DNA of 11,215 nucleotides from Clostridiales bacterium (GCA_021202245.1 JAJQDK010000095.1:1-11215); one strand, 5' to 3'; positions 1 to 6,935 are shown, counted from the first letter of the stretch. Program-made: numbers and translations. Notes: generated from the sequence alone by a model not told the origin.

Positions 1-62
1 TCTCCCGCTGAAACACTGAGGAGCTAACGCTCCCCTTTGCAAGCTGCAATCTATTCGCCAAT

Positions 63-76
63 ATTAAGCAAGCTTA
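63..76 (+). repeat. 14-bp inverted repeat, left copy
   Basis: ATTAAGCAAGCTTA lies here upstream of the metal operon, and its exact reverse complement is at 2820-2833 just after the operon. The pair brackets the two-gene module. A chance match of this length within 11 kb is not negligible, so any functional meaning is uncertain. Confidence 0.4.
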
Positions 77-128
77 CATCGGGATTTGCTCCGATTAAAA
101 AATTTTTCAATTTAATTTCAATTTTGTA

Positions 129-157
129 TTGACAAAGCTATGGGGCGGTGATATATT
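129..157 (+). promoter_or_regulatory. Promoter of the metal-efflux operon
   Basis: A perfect -35 box TTGACA (129-134) is followed after a 17-bp spacer by a -10 box TATATT (152-157). A TATAAT also lies at 157-162, but its spacing to the -35 is 22 bp, which is too long. The predicted transcription start is near 164-166, just before the palindromic operator at 170-191. Confidence 0.75.
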
Positions 158-169
158 ATAATTAACGTA

Positions 170-191
170 TGAACATATTTTCATATGTTCA
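170..191. promoter_or_regulatory. ArsR/SmtB-type operator (9-4-9 palindrome)
   Basis: There is a perfect inverted repeat of TGAACATAT (170-178) and ATATGTTCA (183-191) around a 4-nt centre (TTTC). The TGAACA / TGTTCA half-sites are typical of ArsR/SmtB-family metal-sensor operators. The site lies immediately downstream of the predicted transcription start and ends 30 bp before the repressor gene. That fits autorepression by blocking the polymerase until metal binds the repressor. The palindrome is seen directly. Binding by the adjacent regulator is inferred from family and position. Confidence 0.8.
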
Positions 192-221
192 ATCATTTAA
201 AATAAGCAAAGGAGAATATAT

Positions 222-566
222 ATGAGCAATACAGCCGATAAAGAAATCAAAAATGCTCCCGAAAGCGCCAAGGCTGCCGAGATGCCCGACCTTGAGGTAT
301 TGTTTGAGCTTGCCGACCTTTTTAAGGTGTTCGGCGATTCAACAAGAATAAGAATTATGTTTGTTATTTCCGACAACGAAATGTCTGTTCTCAGCATTGC
401 GCAGGCGCTGAATATGGAGCAAAGCACCATTTCACACCAGCTGAGAGTGCTGCGCCAAAATAAGCTTGTGCGTGTGCGCCGTGACGGCAAGCAGATTTAT
501 TACAGCCTTGACGACGATCACGTCAAAAAAATAATTGAAATGGGACTTGACCACGTCCTCGAATAA
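222..566 (+). CDS. ArsR/SmtB-family metal-responsive repressor, probably zinc-sensing
   Basis: This 114-residue winged-helix repressor probably controls its own operon and the metal exporter downstream. The helix-turn-helix lies at about residues 54-83 (recognition helix around QSTISHQLRVL), followed by the wing at 84-95 (RRDGKQIYYSL). There is no ELCVCDL-type alpha-3 thiolate motif and no cysteine in the protein, which argues against a CadC/ArsR-type Cd, Pb or As sensor. The C-terminus carries D98-x-H100, then H111-xx-E114. This spacing and residue set match the alpha-5 zinc site of SmtB (Asp, His, His, Glu), with the Glu as the last residue. The first 25 residues are a variable polar extension. 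The start is supported by AAAGGAG at 208-214, 7 nt upstream. Release from the 170-191 operator by Zn(II) is the likely mode, inferred from the family. Confidence 0.9.
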   Translation: MSNTADKEIKNAPESAKAAEMPDLEVLFELADLFKVFGDSTRIRIMFVISDNEMSVLSIAQALNMEQSTISHQLRVLRQNKLVRVRRDGKQIYYSLDDDHVKKIIEMGLDHVLE

Positions 567-602
567 TTTTAATTCGGGACGGATAAGTCGGATTTACAAT
601 AA
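562..602 (+). repeat. 41-bp intergenic direct repeat, copy 1
   Basis: The copy starts at the end of the repressor gene and covers its stop codon. It matches 642-682 at 38 of 41 positions by eye; mismatches are at 566, 587 and 599. The core contains TTCGGGACGGATAAG. No internal hairpin is conserved between the copies, and the function is unknown. Confidence 0.8.
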
Positions 603-641
603 GCTGAGGTTGACAGAAGATATGCGGCATAAAGATTCTCA

Positions 642-682
642 AATATTTTTAATTCGGGACGGATAAATCGGATTTACACTAA
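642..682 (+). repeat. 41-bp intergenic direct repeat, copy 2
   Basis: This is the second copy of the 562-602 element, exactly 80 bp downstream. It ends 33 bp before the start codon of the metal exporter. The sequence between the copies is unrelated to what flanks them, so this is a dispersed element rather than a simple tandem duplication. Confidence 0.8.
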
Positions 683-715
683 AATAAAACAAAAATTACA
701 GAGAGGTGAAGCTTT

Positions 716-2803
716 ATGAAGTATACGCTGATTCTTGAAAACCTAAACTGCGCGCACTGCGCTGCAAAGATTGAAAATAAAATCACGCAAACAAGCGGAT
801 ATGAAAACGTGAGCTTTAATTTTGCGACAAAGCTCCTGAAATTTGAAAGTGCCAGCGCCGATCCCGTCCCCGACATTCAGCAAATCTGCGACAGCATCGA
901 GGACGGAGTAAGCGTTATTGATAAAAGAAAAGCCGTAAAATCCGGCGGCGCAGACAGGCAAAAATTTAATTCCGATTTTCTGCTTTTAATAATTTCCGCT
1001 CTGCTCGCAATTGCAGCGGCAGTAATTGAATTTACCACTGCCGGGGAATATTTATTGGGCGGCACAGCTGTTTTTGTTTTGTACGCCGCTTCCGCATTGC
1101 TTGCAGGCTTCAGGGTGTTTATCAAGGGAGTAAAAAGCGTGCTGAAGCTCAGAATTGATGAAACCACCCTGCTCACCGTTGCCGTCATTGCGGCGTTTTG
1201 TCTGGGCGAATTTGTTGAAGCGGCAATGGTTACCGTCCTCTTTGCGCTCGGCGAAATTATTGAGGACAAAGCCGTTGACGCTTCTCGCAGAGATATTCAA
1301 AAAATTGCTCAAATCCGTCCCGATACCGCTGTGATTCTTACAGACGGCAAAGAGCGTACCGTTGAAGCGGAAAGTGTGGAAATAAACAGCGAGGTTGTTA
1401 TAAAGCCGTATGAAAAAATACCGCTTGACGGTGTAATCATAAAGGGCAAAACAACCGTCGACACCTCAGCACTCACGGGCGAAAGTCTGCCGACGGAGGT
1501 ATGCGAGGGCAGCGAGGTGCTCAGCGGCTCGGTAAACGGAAGCAATCTTATAGTTATCAGAACCACAAAGAAATTCGGCGACAGCACCGCAACAAGAATA
1601 TTGAAGCTTGTTGAGGAGGCAGCCACAAAAAAAGGACAGAGCGAAAAACTTATTTCACGCTTTGCGTCTGTCTATACTCCGATTATTATTATAATTTCAA
1701 TTTTAATGGCAGCAATACCTCCGCTCATCGGGATAGGCTCGCCGAGCGAGTGGATATACCGTGCGCTCGTGTGCCTTGTTGCCTCCTGCCCCTGTGCTAT
1801 TGTAATTTCGGTACCGCTTGCCTATTATTCGGGAATCGGCTCCGCTTCAAATACAGGCGTTCTGATTAAGGGCGGCAAATACATTGAAGAGCTGGCAAAA
1901 GCCGACACCTTTGTTTTTGACAAAACCGGAACTCTCACAAACGGCAAGCTGAGCGTTGAAAGCGTAACGGCGCTGTCGGACTGCACCGAGGATGAAATTC
2001 TTGCTCTTGCAGCCGCCTGTGAAAAATATTCCTCTCATCCCATCGCTGAGGCAATCAGAGAGAGGGCGGGCAAGCTTTCGCTTCCTGCGCTTACAAATTA
2101 CAGCGAGAATGCGGGCTGCGGCACAAGCGCCGTATATGACGGCAAAAAAATCGAGTGCGGCGGAGTGAAAAATCTCAGCGAAAAACAGAAAAAATCTGTC
2201 GAAAAAAATGCTTCCGTGTTCGTCCTTTGCGACGGAGATCTCATCGGCGCAATCAGCGTAAGCGATACCGTACGCAGCGAGTCCGCAAAGGTTATATCTC
2301 AGCTTAAAGGGCTCAGAATTTCAAGGACCACAATGCTGACGGGCGACTCAAAATCAGCCGCAAACAGGGTGAGCGGCGAGCTGGGTCTTGACGAATATAA
2401 GGCGGAGCTTATGCCTGCCGACAAGCTTGAGGCGGTTGAGAGCCTCAAGCGCAGCTCAAGGGCGGTGTGCTTTGTGGGCGACGGAATAAACGACGCGCCC
2501 GTTCTCTCGGCAAGCGACTGCGGAATTGCAATGGGCTTCGGCAGCGAGGCGGCAATAGAAGCGGCTGACGTTGTTCTTGCATCCGGCAATTTAAATCAGC
2601 TGCCCGATGCCGTTAAGCTGTCAAGAAGAGTTATGAATACCGTGAAAACCAACATAGCGTTTTCGCTTGCGGTCAAGGCGGCGGTAATAATTCTCGCCGC
2701 TATGGGGCTTGCTTCAATGTGGATGTCCGTAATAGCAGACACCGGAGTAAGCGTTCTGTGCGTCCTCTACTCCGCAAGACTTCTTCACAGGAGAAAAAAT
2801 TAA
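716..2803 (+). CDS. cadA: PIB-type heavy-metal-exporting ATPase (Zn/Cd/Pb), CadA/ZntA family
   Basis: This is a 695-residue membrane pump that couples ATP hydrolysis to export of divalent metals. An N-terminal metal-binding HMA domain has C12-A-H-C15. Membrane helices begin near residue 87. The actuator loop carries TGES (254-257). The ion-site helix has C358-P-C360. The phosphorylation motif DKTGTLT starts at D402, the nucleotide-binding His-Pro pair is H441-P442, and TGD (542-544) and GDGIND (588-593) complete the P-domain. Near the C-terminus K654 and D675, 21 residues apart, match the Lys/Asp pair of ZntA that defines Zn/Cd/Pb rather than copper transport. The start follows GAGAGGTGA (701-709) with a 6-nt gap. 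The gene lies 149 bp after the repressor with no terminator between them, so they probably form one operon. The SmtB-like sensor points to zinc as the physiological ligand. The symbol is a family label, since zntA is equally possible. Confidence 0.95.
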   Translation: MKYTLILENLNCAHCAAKIENKITQTSGYENVSFNFATKLLKFESASADPVPDIQQICDSIEDGVSVIDKRKAVKSGGADRQKFNSDFLLLIISALLAIAAAVIEFTTAGEYLLGGTAVFVLYAASALLAGFRVFIKGVKSVLKLRIDETTLLTVAVIAAFCLGEFVEAAMVTVLFALGEIIEDKAVDASRRDIQKIAQIRPDTAVILTDGKERTVEAESVEINSEVVIKPYEKIPLDGVIIKGKTTVDTSALTGESLPTEVCEGSEVLSGSVNGSNLIVIRTTKKFGDSTATRILKLVEEAATKKGQSEKLISRFASVYTPIIIIISILMAAIPPLIGIGSPSEWIYRALVCLVASCPCAIVISVPLAYYSGIGSASNTGVLIKGGKYIEELAKADTFVFDKTGTLTNGKLSVESVTALSDCTEDEILALAAACEKYSSHPIAEAIRERAGKLSLPALTNYSENAGCGTSAVYDGKKIECGGVKNLSEKQKKSVEKNASVFVLCDGDLIGAISVSDTVRSESAKVISQLKGLRISRTTMLTGDSKSAANRVSGELGLDEYKAELMPADKLEAVESLKRSSRAVCFVGDGINDAPVLSASDCGIAMGFGSEAAIEAADVVLASGNLNQLPDAVKLSRRVMNTVKTNIAFSLAVKAAVIILAAMGLASMWMSVIADTGVSVLCVLYSARLLHRRKN

Positions 2804-2819
2804 ATCTGAGCCGAACGGA

Positions 2820-2833
2820 TAAGCTTGCTTAAT
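2820..2833 (-). repeat. 14-bp inverted repeat, right copy
   Basis: TAAGCTTGCTTAAT is the exact reverse complement of 63-76. It sits between the exporter stop codon and its terminator. It is also part of a small imperfect hairpin (GGATAAG at 2817-2823 with CTTAATCC at 2828-2835). Confidence 0.4.
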
Positions 2834-2850
2834 CCTGCAACGACGATTGC

Positions 2851-2875
2851 CCCCGCCTTTGAAGACGGGGCTTTT
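2851..2875 (+). terminator. Rho-independent terminator of the metal-efflux operon
   Basis: The stem CCCCG (2851-2855) pairs with CGGGG (2866-2870) around a 10-nt loop and is followed by CTTTT and further T-rich sequence up to 2882. It sits 48 bp after the exporter stop and immediately before the stop codon of the convergent radical SAM gene. On the opposite strand no T-tract follows, so it probably serves the + strand only. Confidence 0.65.
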
Positions 2876-2885
2876 GCGGTTTGGG

Positions 2886-3752
2886 TTAAAAATCCCAGTC
2901 GGGAATGTATTTTTCATCGGCAGAGGAAAGGTCCTGAGTATATCCGTTAAGGTCACGGGAGAAAAGCTCATACTTAACCTTTTCGTATTCCCACTCCGTT
3001 ATTTTTCTGTTTAGCCGAGGAAATTTTTCAATATTACCTGTCGGAACATACTGACACATAAGGCTGACGAGTATCTGATTGTTAAAATTGCGTTTGAGAA
3101 TGTCAAGAACGCCTATACTGTTCCTTGTGTGCGCAGGCAGAATCAAATGCCTGACTATAACTCTCTTCTGCATAATTCCCTCGTCGTCAAAACGGGGAGA
3201 GCCTACCTGAAACAGCATTTCCTTGATTGCCGCGCTTGCGGTGTTTACGTAGTCGGGCGCCGAGGAATACTTAAGCGCAAGGGAGTCGTCGCTGTATTTA
3301 AAGTCGGGAAGATATATGTCGACAAAGCCGTCAAGCATACTCAGCGCTTTCGGGCTTGTGTAACCGCTGCAGTTATACACAACGGGAATTTTCGGCTTGT
3401 ATATTTCAAGACTTTTTACCACAGCGTGCACAAAGTGGTCGGCGCTTACAAGATTGATATTATGTACTCCCGACTCCTCAAGCGTTTTGTAGCAGTCGGC
3501 AAGCTGCGCCGGAGTAATTTCTCTGCCCTTGTTCAGAGCGGAAATTTCGTAATTCTGACAGTAAACGCATTTTAAGGTGCAGCCCGAAAAAAATACGGCG
3601 CCGCTGCCCCTTATTCCGCTGATGCAGGGCTCCTCACCGCTGTGGGGCGCAACTCTTGCCACCACCGGCAGCTCGCCCATTTTGTAGAAGCCGCTGCCGT
3701 GATGCTCCGTTCGTATTGCATTGCATTTTCTCGGACAAAGATTGCATATCAT
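2886..3752 (-). CDS. PflX-like radical SAM protein (COG1313 type), substrate unknown
   Basis: This 288-residue protein belongs to the radical SAM superfamily. The cluster motif is C58-TLK-C62-VY-C65, the CxxxCxxC that binds the 4Fe-4S cluster cleaving S-adenosylmethionine. A second cysteine set at the very N-terminus, C3-NL-C6-PRK-C10, is characteristic of the PflX/COG1313 group and may bind another cluster or metal. IYLPDFKYSD and the VRHLILPAH segment also fit this group, which resembles pyruvate formate-lyase activating enzyme. No pyruvate formate-lyase or other glycyl-radical enzyme lies nearby, so an activase role is not supported here. The start at 3752 has a GGTGAT element a few bases upstream. 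The gene lies 47 bp behind the small gene at 3800-4015 on the same strand, probably in the same transcript, and converges on the metal operon. Confidence 0.85.
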   Translation of the reverse strand: MICNLCPRKCNAIRTEHHGSGFYKMGELPVVARVAPHSGEEPCISGIRGSGAVFFSGCTLKCVYCQNYEISALNKGREITPAQLADCYKTLEESGVHNINLVSADHFVHAVVKSLEIYKPKIPVVYNCSGYTSPKALSMLDGFVDIYLPDFKYSDDSLALKYSSAPDYVNTASAAIKEMLFQVGSPRFDDEGIMQKRVIVRHLILPAHTRNSIGVLDILKRNFNNQILVSLMCQYVPTGNIEKFPRLNRKITEWEYEKVKYELFSRDLNGYTQDLSSADEKYIPDWDF

Positions 3753-3799
3753 ATTATCACCAAATATATTTTAACACATAATTTAAGATAATAACAGCA

Positions 3800-4015
3800 T
3801 TAAATGATGAAATCAGTAAGATAATCCTCAATAATATCCTCCAGATGGCACGGCTCTACCTGCAGCTCATTACATAAATCCGCAATTTTTTCGGCGTCGG
3901 ATTTGCTGTCTGTAAAATTATCTATGCTTTTAATAAGAGCGGTGTTGTCAAATACGTCAATTCCGTACCCCGATTTGTTCAGGCAGTCGGGGCGCTTTAT
4001 TTTATAAGCTATCAT
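3800..4015 (-). CDS. Small protein of unknown function, possibly DUF6514-like
   Basis: This 71-residue soluble acidic protein starts MIAYKIKRPD and ends with an amphipathic segment CHLEDIIEDYL. The central YGIDVFDNT and this C-terminus resemble small clostridial DUF6514 proteins, whose role is unknown; that match is from memory and tentative. The frame is open up to a TTG at 4081, but AAAGAGG (4024-4030) sits 8 nt before the ATG at 4015 and only 2 nt before the ATG at 4021. A plausible promoter (4053-4081) also lies inside the extended frame. Both facts favour the 4015 start. The gene is the first of a likely two-gene unit with the radical SAM protein and is divergent from the ABC transporter operon. 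Confidence 0.65.
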   Translation of the reverse strand: MIAYKIKRPDCLNKSGYGIDVFDNTALIKSIDNFTDSKSDAEKIADLCNELQVEPCHLEDIIEDYLTDFII

Positions 4016-4052
4016 AAGCATCGCCTCTTTACTCAAATATATGCCGTACTTT

Positions 4053-4081
4053 ATATTAACATAATAGTTATTGTAAAACAA
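4053..4081 (-). promoter_or_regulatory. Candidate promoter of the small gene / radical SAM unit
   Basis: Read on the minus strand, TTGTTT (4081-4076) and TAATAT (4058-4053) are 17 bp apart. The predicted start near 4046 would leave a leader of about 30 nt carrying the ribosome-binding site. Both boxes deviate from consensus and the region is AT-rich, so this is a moderate call. Confidence 0.4.
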
Positions 4082-4151
4082 TACCGATATTTTCTGTTGC
4101 TGTGCAAAATTTTGTTTTTACGGATAAGCGGCGCTTTTTGAAAAAATCTTA

Positions 4152-4180
4152 TTGCGTTTTAATTTTCGATATTGTATAAT
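4152..4180 (+). promoter_or_regulatory. Promoter of the ABC transporter operon
   Basis: The -35 box TTGCGT (4152-4157) and a perfect -10 TATAAT (4175-4180) are separated by 17 bp. Transcription would begin near 4187, leaving a leader of about 100 nt before the ATPase gene. Confidence 0.65.
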
Positions 4181-4189
4181 CTATTCACC

Positions 4190-4243
4190 GCTGCTTTGTC
4201 GTTGAAAGCAGCAAAAAATACTTGCGGCAATCCTTTTTGGATT
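4190..4243 (+). promoter_or_regulatory. Structured 5' leader with two hairpins
   Basis: A perfect 8-bp stem pairs GCTGCTTT (4190-4197) with AAAGCAGC (4205-4212) around a 7-nt loop. A second 5-bp stem pairs AATCC (4229-4233) with GGATT (4239-4243) around five T. Neither is followed by a T-tract, so they do not look like an attenuator. A later GCTGC (4265-4269), close to the ribosome-binding site, could compete for GCAGC (4208-4212). The stems are seen in sequence. A regulatory role is inference. Confidence 0.4.
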
Positions 4244-4286
4244 CGTGTCTGTTCGGAATTGAGGGCTGCAAAAAACAGGTGAATTT

Positions 4287-5297
4287 ATGATTTATGTAGA
4301 AAATCTGAGAAAGGAATTCAAAAAGACCGTAAAGGAACCGGGAATAAAGGGCAGTATAAAGTCATTTTTTAAGCCTCAAAAGGAAATTATCGAAGTGGTG
4401 AAGGATATTTCTTTTGAAGCCGAAGAGGGTGAGATACTCGGATTTATCGGTCCTAACGGCGCAGGAAAATCAACGGTTATCAAAATGCTTACGGGGATTT
4501 TAACTCCGACCTCGGGCAGCTGTATCATTAACGGACAGAATCCTCAGAAAAACCGTAAGCAATATGTAAAGGAAATCGGTGTCGTATTCGGACAGCGCAC
4601 TCAGCTTTGGTGGGATTTGCCGCTGACCGAAACCTATACCGTACTTAAGGAAATTTACGAGGTGGAGGACAGCGCATTTAAAAAGCGTATGGATTTTTTA
4701 AACGAGGTGCTGGAGCTTGAAGACTTCATCAAAAGCCCCATTCGCACGCTGTCGCTCGGTCAGAGAATGAGAGCCGACATTGCGGCATCGCTTTTGCACA
4801 GCCCCAAGGTGCTGTTCCTTGATGAGCCGACCATCGGGCTCGACGTTGTTGTAAAGGACAACATCCGCAGGGCAATCACCAAAATAAACGCCGAAGAAAA
4901 CACAACGGTTGTACTTACAACTCACGACCTTGAGGATATTGAGCTGCTTTCCAAGCGAATTGTTATGATTGACAAGGGCAGCAAGGTGTTTGACGGCAAA
5001 ATCTCAGACTTAAAGTCAAAATACGGTCAGATGAGAGAGCTTGCGTTTGTAAGCGATAATCAAAATGTATTTGACATACTCGATTATCAAAGCAAATTCA
5101 AAATTTCAGATGATGACCTGATTGCCGAAAAGGACGGTTTAAGCCATAAGGTCAGGTTTAACAGCGACGCTGTTCCCGTGGGCGATATGCTTGCCTATAC
5201 GCTTTCAAAAATCGACGTTAAGGATATAAATGTAAAGGATGCGGATATCGAAGAGATAATACGCCGTCTGTACAAGGAGGGCGTGAGCGATGAGTAG
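4287..5297 (+). CDS. ABC transporter ATP-binding protein (COG4586 type)
   Basis: This 336-residue cytoplasmic ATPase powers an ABC-2-type transporter with the two membrane proteins encoded directly downstream. Walker A is GPNGAGKST (55-63), the Q-loop glutamine is near Q103, the signature is LSLGQ (155-159), Walker B is VLFLDEP (175-181) with catalytic E180, and the H-loop histidine is H213. The QRTQLWWDLP segment and the LSLGQRMRAD signature are typical of the COG4586 group, which pairs with COG4587 and COG3694 permeases. The C-terminal 100 residues are the extra domain common in this group. AGGTG (4277-4281) lies 5 nt before the ATG. The stop overlaps the next gene by 8 nt. The substrate of this family is generally unassigned, and nothing here identifies it. 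Confidence 0.92.
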   Translation: MIYVENLRKEFKKTVKEPGIKGSIKSFFKPQKEIIEVVKDISFEAEEGEILGFIGPNGAGKSTVIKMLTGILTPTSGSCIINGQNPQKNRKQYVKEIGVVFGQRTQLWWDLPLTETYTVLKEIYEVEDSAFKKRMDFLNEVLELEDFIKSPIRTLSLGQRMRADIAASLLHSPKVLFLDEPTIGLDVVVKDNIRRAITKINAEENTTVVLTTHDLEDIELLSKRIVMIDKGSKVFDGKISDLKSKYGQMRELAFVSDNQNVFDILDYQSKFKISDDDLIAEKDGLSHKVRFNSDAVPVGDMLAYTLSKIDVKDINVKDADIEEIIRRLYKEGVSDE

Positions 5298-6126
5298 GAT
5301 AAGCAAAGCAGGCAAAAAGCTCCGGATTTATCTTCCGTTTGTCAATGCCGGTGTTCAAGAGGCTTCAACCTATCGTGCAAACTGGTTCTTTTATATCCTC
5401 GGCGACGTAATCGGATGCTTTGTATCGTTCTTTGTTTGGGAGGCTGTGTTTATCTCAAACGGCGGAGAGTCGTTTATGGGGTTTGACAAGGGAGATATGG
5501 TTGTTTACATATTCCTTACCTTCCTGACTAACAAGCTCATAAGCGGCGGCGGAACATATGACATCGGAGAGGAAGTCAAGGACGGCACCATTGCTATGAG
5601 AATGATTAAGCCGATAAGCTATAATTCCACTTTTCTTTTTCAGGAGCTGGGAAACAAGCTGATGGAAATCGGAATTATTTTTATTCCGCTGACTGCGGGC
5701 GTTGAGGTTTATCGTTTCATCCTGACAGATTCTCTGCAATTTAACGCAGGACGCTTTTTTCTGTATCTTTTCTGCTGCGTTTTTGCATATTTGATTAACT
5801 TTTTCTTTAATATCTGCTTTGGATTCACGGCGTTTATTTTTAAGAATCTCTGGGGTTCAAATATGCTCAAAAACTGCATAGTGGGCTTTCTTTCGGGCAG
5901 CGTAATTCCGCTTGCATTCTTTCCCGACGCAATGAAAAACGTGCTTTCGCTTCTTCCGTTTGCTTCTCTTTCGTATACTCCCGTTATGGTTTATATGGGA
6001 ATTTACTCCGGGAGTGAAATGTTGTTTTACATAGGTCTGCAAATATTTTGGTGCCTTGCCTTCTGGCTACTGTCAAAACTTGTCTGGAAAGCGGTCGTCA
6101 AGCATCTTTGCGTGCAGGGAGGCTGA
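5290..6126 (+). CDS. ABC-2-type transporter membrane subunit 1 (COG4587-like)
   Basis: This 278-residue integral membrane protein has about six hydrophobic segments. The N-terminal pattern YRANWFFYILGDVIG...FFVWEAVF and the loop EEVKDGTIAMRMIKPIS fit the ABC-2-like permeases that accompany COG4586 ATPases. The start overlaps the ATPase stop by 8 nt, with AAGGAGG (5274-5280) 9 nt upstream, so translation is probably coupled. It is expected to form a heteromeric channel with the following permease in the cytoplasmic membrane. Family identity is from sequence pattern; the transported substrate is unknown. Confidence 0.85.
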   Translation: MSRISKAGKKLRIYLPFVNAGVQEASTYRANWFFYILGDVIGCFVSFFVWEAVFISNGGESFMGFDKGDMVVYIFLTFLTNKLISGGGTYDIGEEVKDGTIAMRMIKPISYNSTFLFQELGNKLMEIGIIFIPLTAGVEVYRFILTDSLQFNAGRFFLYLFCCVFAYLINFFFNICFGFTAFIFKNLWGSNMLKNCIVGFLSGSVIPLAFFPDAMKNVLSLLPFASLSYTPVMVYMGIYSGSEMLFYIGLQIFWCLAFWLLSKLVWKAVVKHLCVQGG

Positions 6127-6131
6127 ATTAT

Positions 6132-6935
6132 ATGTTTAAGGAATTGCTTCGCGCGGTGAAAATGCACCGCATATTTATAATTCAGGAGCTTAAAAGGATG
6201 ATGGAATACAAGGGCGATTTCCTGACCGGTGTAATCGGATTTTTGATTTCGCAGGTGTTCAATATACTTTTTCTTTCCATAATTTTCAGTCAGATTCCCA
6301 CGCTTATAGGCTGGACCTTTGAAGAGGTGCTGTTTATATACGGATTTTCGCTTATTCCCAAGGCGATTGACCATATGTTCTTTGATAACCTTTGGGCAAT
6401 GGGACATTTTCTCGTCAGAAAGGGCGAGTTCGACAAATATCTTACCCGTCCGATAAACCCGATGTTCCACGTTATGGCGGAAAAATTTCAGGTTGACGCT
6501 TTCGGCGAGCTTTTAGTCGGAATTTTGCTGATTGCTTCCGCTCTGCCTAACCTGACGGTAGAATGGAGCTTTATAAAGGTATTGCTTGTAATTGTTGCGA
6601 TGCTGTTCGCTTCATTTATTTATACGGGCATAAAAATAGGCACCTCCGCCATAGCTTTTTGGACAAAGCGAAGCGGCAATATAACTTATATGTTTTATAT
6701 GGTAAACGACTTTGTAAAATACCCCGTTGATATTTACAACAATGTTGTACGCTCGGTGCTTACATATATAATACCGTTTGCGTTCACTTCATATTTTCCG
6801 GCGCTTTATTTTTTGACGGGAGAAAATCCGCTGTTCAATATCGGTATGACTGCGCTTGTTTCTGTTATAGTTATGACAATAGGCATACTGATATGGAATA
6901 GGGGCGTAAAGGTCTATGAATCAGCCGGAAGCTGA
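6132..6935 (+). CDS. ABC-2-type transporter membrane subunit 2 (COG3694-like)
   Basis: This 267-residue integral membrane protein has about six hydrophobic segments. The loop VRKGEFDKYLTRPINPMFHVMAE corresponds to the GEFD..L.RPI region conserved in these permeases. The frame is open further upstream to 6048, but the ATG at 6132 has a strong AGGGAGG (6116-6122) 9 nt before it. The upstream extension would be a hydrophilic tail lying inside the previous gene, so 6132 is chosen. The gap to the preceding stop is 5 nt. It is the last gene of the three-gene operon, and the strong hairpin at 7011-7046 follows. Substrate unknown. Confidence 0.85.
   Translation: MFKELLRAVKMHRIFIIQELKRMMEYKGDFLTGVIGFLISQVFNILFLSIIFSQIPTLIGWTFEEVLFIYGFSLIPKAIDHMFFDNLWAMGHFLVRKGEFDKYLTRPINPMFHVMAEKFQVDAFGELLVGILLIASALPNLTVEWSFIKVLLVIVAMLFASFIYTGIKIGTSAIAFWTKRSGNITYMFYMVNDFVKYPVDIYNNVVRSVLTYIIPFAFTSYFPALYFLTGENPLFNIGMTALVSVIVMTIGILIWNRGVKVYESAGS

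Noticed and set aside
78..106. Terminator upstream of the metal operon
   Set aside because: ATCGGG and TCCGAT can pair in a weak 6-bp stem with one G-T pair, but the T-run starts 6 nt after the stem and the stem is poor. No upstream gene end is visible to support it.
610..638. Internal promoter for the metal pump (TTGACA at 610-615)
   Set aside because: A perfect -35-like hexamer is present, but no acceptable -10 lies 16-18 bp downstream.
562..682. CRISPR-like array
   Set aside because: There are only two imperfect copies with a single spacer, and no cas genes. One copy overlaps a stop codon. A dispersed repeat is the better description.
877..1626. Long open frames on the minus strand across the metal pump gene
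   Set aside because: They lie antisense to a full-length P-type ATPase with all motifs intact, show no recognisable domain and have low-complexity Ser/Thr composition typical of shadow frames.
4016..4081. TTG start for the small minus-strand gene
   Set aside because: No ribosome-binding site precedes it, the candidate promoter overlaps it, and a good AAAGAGG serves the internal ATG at 4015.
6048..6131. Upstream extension of the second permease
   Set aside because: The extension has no ribosome-binding site and would lie within the previous gene. The ATG at 6132 has a strong site at the right distance.
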